Program-made: the position numbers and the translations under genes
Shown here: positions 56,685-64,000 of the stretch, one piece after another
Numbering within the stretch: the first letter of the stretch is position 1
Layout of the letters: every line of letters starts with the position of its first letter
Notes under the pieces: generated by a model
The model's database searches: none
Told to the model about the DNA's origin: nothing
Seen by the model: the letters and a program-made list of their open reading frames with translations, nothing else
DNA from: Calendula officinalis
Taxonomy: Eukaryota > Streptophyta > Magnoliopsida > Asterales > Asteraceae
Reading direction: 5' to 3'
Length of the DNA: 64,000 bases
Assembly (NCBI GenBank): GCA_963853835.1
Contig: OY970826.1
Location: 1,348,001 to 1,412,000, forward strand

Positions 56685-57974
56685 GTCTGTCTGGGTCAGT
56701 TTCTTGCCTTTTAAACTTGTTTCCATCCAAGTCTTGACCCATACTTGGTTACACCAAGTCCCAAACATCCCAATACTCGATAGAACACAAACCGAAATGT
56801 AATCTAACATAAATAATGAAAACTCACATATATCCCGAATAATTACACGAAATGAAAAACGTAAAATTACGGTCGTTACAATCACAATCACTGTTATCAA
56901 CATTAAAGCTTGCCACCCAACCCTCATTTATGCGAAATATAACTGATTCCCTTTTAAGGTGGTGGTTAACTTATACGTCTATTTTGTTAAATGTTAATTT
57001 AATATAACCTGATAACTACTCATAGCATCTCTTCCTAAAACCCACATGCTACGTCTTCCCCTGAACGGACCGTGGATCTCACCACCCATCCGTTAAAACC
57101 CCACGACCTTCTCTCTCGTTCTTTCGATATTATGTCGGGCAGCACATCAAGAAATCCGGCCAAACAAATAAATCTCCGGCAACAACAAAACAAAACAAAA
57201 CCAGGAAATAGATTTACTATCTCTCTCTAAGTTGAACCAGAAGCTCCGGTGAAGATTCCTTGCTCCTTCCGACGAGCACAGCAACATCAGGCGCCATCAT
57301 CTCGTCTTCTTCATACAACTCAAGCACGGACCAGGCTCTAATTGTCCGTCGAGCAAAAATTGCGTATCCGGCGACATCTCACCGACAGCCGGCGAAACCG
57401 AGCAGAAAAACTCAGCCGTCTCTTCTTGCTTGTTTTTCCGGCAACTAACCTACACCATCTTCTTTGAGTTTCCGGCGAGCTCAAGATCGGTACCTCACAA
57501 TCTTCGGCCAAGCAAACAATCCCAGCAAACCTCCGGCGATCCACCGAACCATCTCCGATCTCCAGTCTCGTCTCTCGAGCTCGGCTCTCTTTCTATGAAG
57601 GTATAACATTCTTTCTCTCTCTTTTCGATTTGGTGTCCGAGTGTATACGTTGGTCGTCATCGTCGGTGTTCTTTATTTTTCCCTCCCAACCGAAGATTTG
57701 GACCAGCTTTTCATTTAAACTCAACCCAGTTAACAAACAAGCCCAATTCAGCCAACCGAAAACCCGAGTCCAATTCGCGATTTATATTTTCTCAGCCTAA
57801 CTTCGTTTGTCTTATTCCTCTTAATGAAAGTCAGGTTTTTAGAATAAAATGATAAAACATTATTAAGTTGTTCTTATTATTTATTCACTTAAGTTTATAA
57901 TTACGCCGTTACTATTTATTTGAATGATTTAATAATCTTCATTTATTTAGTTTTCTTAAATTATATAACAATTA

Positions 57975-58218
57975 CTCCCTCCGTCCCACAAAAAAGTTCC
58001 CATTTGTGTTGGGCACAAGTATTTAGGAGATAGTTAGTAGTGGGGTCTTTGGTGTTATTTTTTTATTAAAATATAAAGTTATTTGGAGAGAGAAAGTGTT
58101 TTCAAGAGATAGTTAGTGGTGGGGTCCATGATAATATTATTATTTTATTGAAATGGGAACTTTTTTGTGGGACAAAACTTTAGGTAGAAATGGGAACTTT
58201 TTTGTGGGACGGAGGGAG
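57975..58218. mobile_element. Stowaway MITE (CTCCCTCCGTCCCAC)
   Basis: CTCCCTCCGTCCCACAAAAA and TTTTTTGTGGGACGGAGGGAG are perfect TIRs, with TA on both sides. GGGAACTTTTTTGTGGGAC occurs twice near the right end. 244 bp. Confidence 0.92.
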
Positions 58219-58291
58219 TATAATTATTTAAATAATTATTTATTGTAACGCAAATCATTTGCTTTCGAAGTATGATCTGTTTTCCAAGAAA

Positions 58292-58414
<123 letters not shown>

Positions 58415-59214
58415 AAACAAACATATTTTAAATACACGACCACCTTAAAACGTCACCAACGTATCGCTTGAGTCAGATCTTCCTTTAGGGAATCATTTTG
58501 CATAGACGAGTCATTTAGACTGTTATTCATTTAATTATTTATATGCATTTAGGGTGCTATAATCATTTGGTTGGAAACCACGTTAATGTCTACATATTTG
58601 GAATGCATTGCATCAGGTGAGTTCACAGCCCCACATTTTACTTATTTTTACTGTTTTACAACTATGGGGTGAAAAATATAACAAATTATTTTATAAATGT
58701 TCCAACTATCTATTGACGGCTTTTATAAATCTATTTGTGACTTTCAATTCACAACCTCTCTTTTACTACGTTTTGACTATTTCACTTTTAAGTGAAAAAC
58801 ATAACAACTATTTTATAAATGTTTATAATATTTATAAATGTTTACTATATCGTGATGAAAACTATTTTTGGAAACTTGACAACGAATCCTTATCTCGGAC
58901 TAGGTTTAGATGTAGTGCATGGAAGTGCGTATATGCTTACATACCATAATCATTAGCTAGTTGCGACTAGACCATGGATATGCAGATAGTACTATTGGTT
59001 GAGACTCCCCCTCCCACACGTTATTGATCATTTATCGGTGTTTACCAACCACGAGGAGTGTATATCCATATTTGAAATGCGTTTTAGAGTTGTTGTTTTG
59101 GTTATGGACTTAGGGTCGAGATTTTAACTTAAAAGGGTATAGCTAACCTTTTAGGGGATCACCGTCACATGTTTCTTCTTGCGATATATCGTGCCCCTGT
59201 TCTCGGAGCAGGTC

Positions 59215-59505
59215 ATTTTTAACATTTATATCATCACTCAATTTTTGCCAACGATGGCATACGAAAACTATTATTTCTATTACTGCTTTTGAGCAGACAA
59301 ATTTAACGTTTATATCATCACACAATTTTTGCCAACGATGGCATACAAAAACGATTATTTCAACTACTGCTTTTGAGCAGACTATTTACTATTTTTACCA
59401 ACGATGACATATGAAACTACTGTTTCTACTACTGCTTTTGAGCAGACTATTTTAACTTTTATCTCATCAAACTATTTTTGCTATGAATGGCATACAAAAC
59501 TATGG
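59215..59505. repeat. Degenerate ~67-78-bp tandem repeat, four units
   Basis: The block TTTTTGCCAACGATGGCATA recurs at about 59247, 59325, 59394 (TTTTTACCAACGATGACATA) and 59473 (TTTTTGCTATGAATGGCATA). The first three are followed by TACTGCTTTTGAGCAGAC. Confidence 0.8.
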
Positions 59506-59812
59506 AACCATTTGAACTTATTAAAAACCTGTGAATTCACTCAACAATTTTGTTGATACTTTTACTTATATTTTTCAGGTATCTAAGCTAAGCATTGAGT
59601 CGCATGCATTGGAGTCAAGCTTTCGATTTTGTAAAGATGTCACCCCTAAATTTTAGTTAAAAACTATGTTTTTATTCAACTACTTTGGTTACATTAAATT
59701 TTGGTGACATTACTTTTTATCAAACATTTATTGTTTACGATAATCATATGATATGCTTACTCATGAAGTCGCACGCCCGTTCTTCCGCAAACCACTTTTG
59801 GCGGGGTGTGAC

Positions 59813-60955
59813 AACCGGGGATCCCTCGCGTCATCACAACGTCTCATCCTTACCATAACTCAATGGTTATGTCAAACAAGCCCTTGGCTATCACATCAAT
59901 TACCAAACAAGTTAGTTCAATACTATCATCGGTATAACTAACTATCAACTACTAGTCTACACAATCAAGCAAATAAACCATAACACAAGTAATAAAATGT
60001 ATTTCATAGGCTATGTACTCAGTAAATTTCCACACGTACTCACCTTAGCAAATAATGCTCCAACTGTAATCTTTCCGACGGTTTCCTTGCTTCACAATTC
60101 GGTCAACCTTCCAAGACTTCACCGAATGCCTAATACAATAATCACAAGATGATCAACATCACATACTACTACCAATGTGTCCATCTACCTCTAGATAACA
60201 CTTACTAATACATTTCCCCCAATTGTGGTGATTACCAAACCCTAGGTTTAACCAACCCTTAAGATTCTTACCAATCTTAATGATACACTTGTTTCCTTTG
60301 TTAATATACCATCTATTAAGTGTATACATCATTTATTTAACCATAAATCACCAACCCAAGAACTAGGGTTTCAAACCCAAGCTTCCATATCCATAGATCT
60401 AAAGCTACAACTACAAAGGATGGAAGATATACCTTAAATCTTCAACTAGGAATGAAGAATCACAAGATTTGACCAAGAAATCTGCTCCAATTGATGCTTT
60501 ACACCCAAAATCGTTCACAAACTCGAGTGGGAGAAAAACTAGGGTTTTGTATGCAATAAATGGCCCAAGCCCCGACTTTAATGCCTGTCAGCGACGAAGA
60601 TCGCGTCGCTATCTGCATGATAGCGTCGCTATCTCGATCCCGCCATAAATCGCGACGCTATATAGCGGCGCTATCCTCGACGCTATCTCAACTTCGCGTT
60701 TTCCATCCATCGCTATTTCGGACCGCTGATCCAAAACCACAAGATCGCGTCGCTATCTTCAAGATAGCGGCGCTATCTTTCCTATATGCAGCATGGCTGC
60801 AACTTTTGCTTCCCGCTTCGACCCGGTTTCGACCATAACTTTCTCATACGGTCTCCAAACGACACGAAACCAATTCCTACGTTCTTTAAACGATTTATCC
60901 TTATTTATCATATTTTTATAAAATTTATTTATCTACAAATTTTGGGTCGTTACAG
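59813..60955 (-). mobile_element. Truncated gypsy LTR (U3 end at 60955)
   Basis: It ends TTTTGGGTCGTTACA, the reverse complement of a TGTAACGACC start, as in the intact element. The order GTACTCAGTAA..CACACGTACTCACCTTAGC matches blocks of the 55081-56880 LTR. It has a motif cluster at 60596-60780 in the corresponding U3 position. The other half of this LTR is missing; the left edge abuts the GTGTGACA end at 59812. Confidence 0.6.
60596..60780. promoter_or_regulatory. CpG-rich GATAGCGNCGCTATC cluster in the truncated LTR
   Basis: Repeated TCGCGTCGCTATC, GATAGCGTCGCTATC and GATAGCGGCGCTATC units, several of them palindromic, in 185 bp. The cluster lies 175-360 bp from the U3 end, about where the intact element has its CTCGCG island. 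Confidence 0.65.
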
Positions 60956-62461
60956 ATTTGTTGGTGAATCTTGATATAGATGTTGTTTTAGGTGTTTATG
61001 CAAGGTTTTACATCATTTGTATGGTTGATTGTTGAAAGGAGACAAGATTTGGTAAAAATCACCTTCAACCTCCATTAATGGTGGATATTGAAGGTGGGTT
61101 TTGACAAACCTTGGATTTCTTGATGTTTGAATGGTTGGAATTGTTCATTAGGTTGAGTGTTTAGTAAGTTATGGATGATGAAAACCTTGTATTGATGGAT
61201 TTGTGAAGTAATCTAGCTAGTGTTTGGATAAACTGGGTCAAATGGTGATCTAGGAATTGTGCAAGTATAATACTTGGAATTATGTTAAGTATGAACTTAA
61301 TGTAAATTGATAGTATAGAGAATATGTGCTAGTTGATGGAAGTGTGGAAGTGATATAATCATATTCGGGTTTTTGGCCCGTTTAGGTCAACTAGTTGTAT
61401 TGAAGTACTAGATGGTCATAAATGGTCAAATGACTTGTTGTTGTTGTTGAACTTGTGGTTAATGTCATTTGAATGTGCATTTGGTGACTTTAGGATTGTG
61501 ATTTGTTAAATTGATGATTTTGACAATTCGGTGGATCGGTCACTAACTCGGTACATTGTTGACAGGAACCGGGAAGGATACTCAGTGATACTAGCTCACT
61601 GAGTTAAGGATCGAAGGTTGAAAGGTGAGTGGATTTAACCTACAACTCGGGTTTCGGTTCCTTTGAATTGGTATATGCATTGTTATGAAAATGCAGGGAA
61701 TTACTAGAATTGGGAAGTTCGCGGTCGTGAACCATCGACAGCGATTTTTGGGGTGGTTCGTGAACTACTTCGCGGAAGGGTTCCCGGGCGCGAACTCGAG
61801 ATCGCGACGCGAACTGAGTTCGCAATGAGAACTTTTCTGCGATGTGTTTTTATGTGATTTTTCGTAGCTAGCCTACTTGATATGTATATCTAGTGATAGA
61901 GGATTACTATACATGACAATGTGCACATTCAGGACGAGGTCAGTGTCAGATGGATAATGGCTGGGCATAGTGTATCGACTAACATGGTATTTAGACCTTA
62001 CATGTATATTTTACACTTAAGGGGGTTTACCGGGGTGTTGGATACATCGCCATCGGTTACCGTGGTTATGGCCGACCATGGTTTAGGGCTCTACAAGGCC
62101 ACCGATCCTCTCAATAGTGGTTACCCCAATCGGAGATGTTACTTACTTATGTGCTTAGAGATTAGCATAGTTTTAGTTATTTCATTCACTTAGCTTTTGT
62201 GCTAATCCCTCATTGACACATTTCAGGTTGGAAGACTTGAACGGGTCGGGCTTGGACGAAGCGTTTGACCATGCGTTTTTATAATGTTTTGTTAAAGAGC
62301 CTAGTTTTTATGCGTTTTTATACCGTCTTTGGTTTGTAATATTTTGTGGGACCACGGTTCGTAACTTAATGTAATTAGGAACTAAACTAAATGCTTCCGT
62401 AACTTAGTAAGTAATATTAATGGTTATTTAAAAAAAATGGTTTCGAAAATGCGGTGTTACA
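60956..62461 (+). mobile_element. Gypsy-type LTR remnant ending GGTGTTACA
   Basis: The right end AATGCGGTGTTACA at 62448-62461 is an LTR terminus in plus orientation. Internal AAGGTGAGTGG (61622) and a CG-rich segment with TTCGCGG, GCGCGAAC and TCGCGACGCGAAC (61715-61830) resemble the other LTRs in layout. 61920-62220 is a CGG/ACC-rich block without coding motifs. The left border is not seen. Confidence 0.5.
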
Positions 62462-63841
62462 GTTTAATTATTAAAATGTTTTTAAAAAATATATATTTAT
62501 ACTTAGTTTATAGTTTAATGGTTCAAAAGTAACTAATAATTACATATAAATAAAGGACTACTTAGCAATTTTGGTATTTTAGTATTTTTATTATGAATAT
62601 GTTGAATAACAACAATATGATTGACCAGTTTAACACGTTTGTCCTGCTGACCTTTTATAAATCGTTTAATTAAACGTTGAATCGTTTCGGATTAATTAAA
62701 GTTAAACATGTTAGAGTTAATTTATTTGACCCGTTTATATAAACAAATCATTTTCAATTTGAATGTTCTAATCCGCACCTAAAGCATTAGTTAAAAACCC
62801 TTGTTTTAATTCATTTCCCCCTTGAATCAAAATATAAAATACAGAATATACGTCAGTCAACTTTTGTAATGTAGCCATCGTAATCTGGAAATGAAGGCCA
62901 TTTCAGAGGTCAATGACTAAGAAATAACCCAACACTCCCATAATTAAAATTAACCAATCAATGGCGAGGTTAAAACTATAATTAAAACTCGTTAAAAACT
63001 AAAAATGAAATAATTTTAAATTCCGATGTTAACCTATAAAGTTTAAATACTAATAAAAGTACCCAGTGGTATAAGCATGGGAGGATCTAGCATGGTGTTT
63101 GAAAACCCCTCATATTTTTTGAATTAGTGTTAATTATTTTTTTATGCAGTAGAAAAATAATAATACGTAGTATATGTTCTATTTAAATATTTGCTATAAA
63201 AAATAACTTAAGAAAAATATAGTTGCAGTCCAATAAAAAAATTAAGTAAAGGCCTACAACCAATTCAATTAAAGATTTAAAGAAGAAATCTTCGGAGAAT
63301 TGCAGTTGCATCGAAATAATTCTCCTCATTATTTTTTCAATTACTACAATTTTAAGCGGTAACTTGATTGCACCTCATAATATTTTCAATCCTTTTCAGA
63401 TAATGAAAGAACGAATAAGACTTTATATTGTAGTTTACAGATGTTTTTTTGACATATGTAATGAAAATGTACATTTCAGTTTCTTTCTATGCTTTTTATA
63501 TAGTATAAATAAAAAATTGTGCAACCCCTCAAACTTTTTCTTGGGTCCGCCACTGAGTATAAGACCGATGTTAACATTAACGTTGGTTGGCACCTTTGGT
63601 TCCTTTACTTTCTTACTTCCATTGGCATCAAGCTTCGGTTCCTTCACTTAGGTTGAATACATTTATACCAGAGTAAACTACGAAAAACATACTTGTGGTT
63701 TGAACAAATTGCTTTGGTTCGCATGGTATTGAAAGTGAAGACAGTGTTAAGTGATATTCATTAGTTAAGGTTATTTTTGTCTTCTCATCCCATTTAATCC
63801 CCTGGACCCTGTTTCTCTTGTCTTCTTCCACTAGTTGGAGC
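62462..63841. other. Intergenic with a MITE-like remnant
   Basis: GGGAGGATCTAGCATGGTG (63078) and TTGGGTCCGCCACTGAG (63541) resemble the two ends of a common dicot 'GGCGGATCCA' foldback family. Between them is AT-rich DNA. 63590-63650 repeats a TTCGGTTCCTT unit. No gene supported. Confidence 0.35.
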
Positions 63842-64000
63842 ATTTGGGCCCAAAAAACTAAACCGAATCGAAAACAAATCAAACCAAACTGAATAGAAAA
63901 CTGAAAATATGTAATCGGTTTGATTTTGAAAATTTCATCATTTTCAGTTTTGATTCGGTCTCAGTTAAAAATGAACATTTGGACAAAAAAAACTGAATGA
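63842..64000. mobile_element. hAT-like MITE, AACCGAA family, cut by the window edge
   Basis: TTGGGCCCAAAAAACTAAAC opens a run of CCGAATCGAAAAC, then TCGGTTTGATTTTG and TTGATTCGGTCTCAG. It is related to the copies at 1003 and 8046. The mirrored end AATGAACATTTGGAC is present, but the outer terminus lies outside the window. Confidence 0.45.

Larger units (their letters stand above)
48420..56880 (-). mobile_element. Ty3-gypsy chromovirus-type (Tekay/Del-like) retrotransposon, apparently intact
   Basis: Two 1800-bp LTRs (48420-50219 and 55081-56880) begin TGTAAC and end GTTACA. The target duplication ATCAC is at 48415-48419 and 56881-56885. I count ten differences between the LTRs (about 0.6%). 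Transcription runs on the minus strand from the right LTR. The PBS is next to the right LTR, one uninterrupted gag-pol frame of 1548 codons fills the interior, and the purine tract abuts the left LTR. With matching ends and an open frame, this looks like a very recent, potentially autonomous insertion. Confidence 0.97.
55081..56880 (-). repeat. Gypsy 5' LTR (right in window)
   Basis: The 1800-bp partner of 48420-50219. In element orientation U3 starts at 56880, the CpG island runs 56684-56480 and the TATA box is at 56469-56462. The short open frames read here are accidental. Confidence 0.95.

Noticed and set aside
57120..57600. 5' exon of a host gene (CT/CCGG-rich leader)
   Set aside because: No coding continuation is found, and such leaders are common in gypsy LTRs; a matching LTR end lies downstream at 59812.

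Overview
The window is plant nuclear DNA, most likely from an Asteraceae (daisy-family) genome. It is AT-rich, with three intron-containing plant genes separated by nested transposons. The Sirevirus with a long 3' ORF, the Tekay-type gypsy LTRs and the short hAT-like elements made of AACCGAA or GGGTCAAA strings resemble those of composite genomes. The family assignment is an inference.

Genes. An ILR1/IAR3-type auxin-conjugate hydrolase (1-3840, +, 5' end outside the window) converges on a GT14 (Core-2/I-branching, DUF266) type II membrane glycosyltransferase (4814-7131, -). Pieces of a TrmA/RumA-type RNA (uracil-5-)methyltransferase follow at 11661-12030 and 13668-13795 (+) and appear to be a pseudogene. 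A bHLH87-like (subfamily VIIIb) transcription factor lies at 35091-36661 (+). From memory, Arabidopsis keeps RNA methyltransferase, GT14 and bHLH87 together near At3g21300-21330, and IAR3 beside a GT14 gene near At1g51760-51770. The window may therefore preserve the unsplit ancestral block, now spread out by transposons.

Mobile DNA, left to right: intronic MITEs; a 2.8-kb Helitron with both ends and a broken helicase (8787-11609, -); a second Helitron 3' terminus (16236, +); an 11.4-kb Sirevirus (Ty1-copia) with 621-bp LTRs and TSD GTTAC (17227-28663), inserted into an older MITE; a 532-bp TRIM (29552-30083); Stowaway MITEs; two related ~1.9-kb long-TIR elements; a 1.45-kb non-coding LTR element (37594-39045); a 640-bp Helitron (44243-44882); an 807-bp hAT-type element with near-perfect 8-bp TSD (45980-46786); a very young, apparently intact 8.46-kb Tekay-like gypsy element (48420-56880, -) with TSD ATCAC; and truncated gypsy LTRs to the right end.

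Most unusual signal: the Sirevirus carries about 50 copies of the heptamer ACTACTG (usually TACTACTGRT), on both strands, in LTR U3, gag, pol, the post-pol spacer and the 3' ORF. Many reverse copies sit beside a forward copy and form perfect 8-12-bp hairpins. Reverse copies are read in two different frames, so the repetition appears to act on nucleic acid rather than protein. The gypsy LTRs carry a different promoter-proximal motif cluster, a CpG-dense island of CTCGCG/CGCGAG units next to the TATA box.
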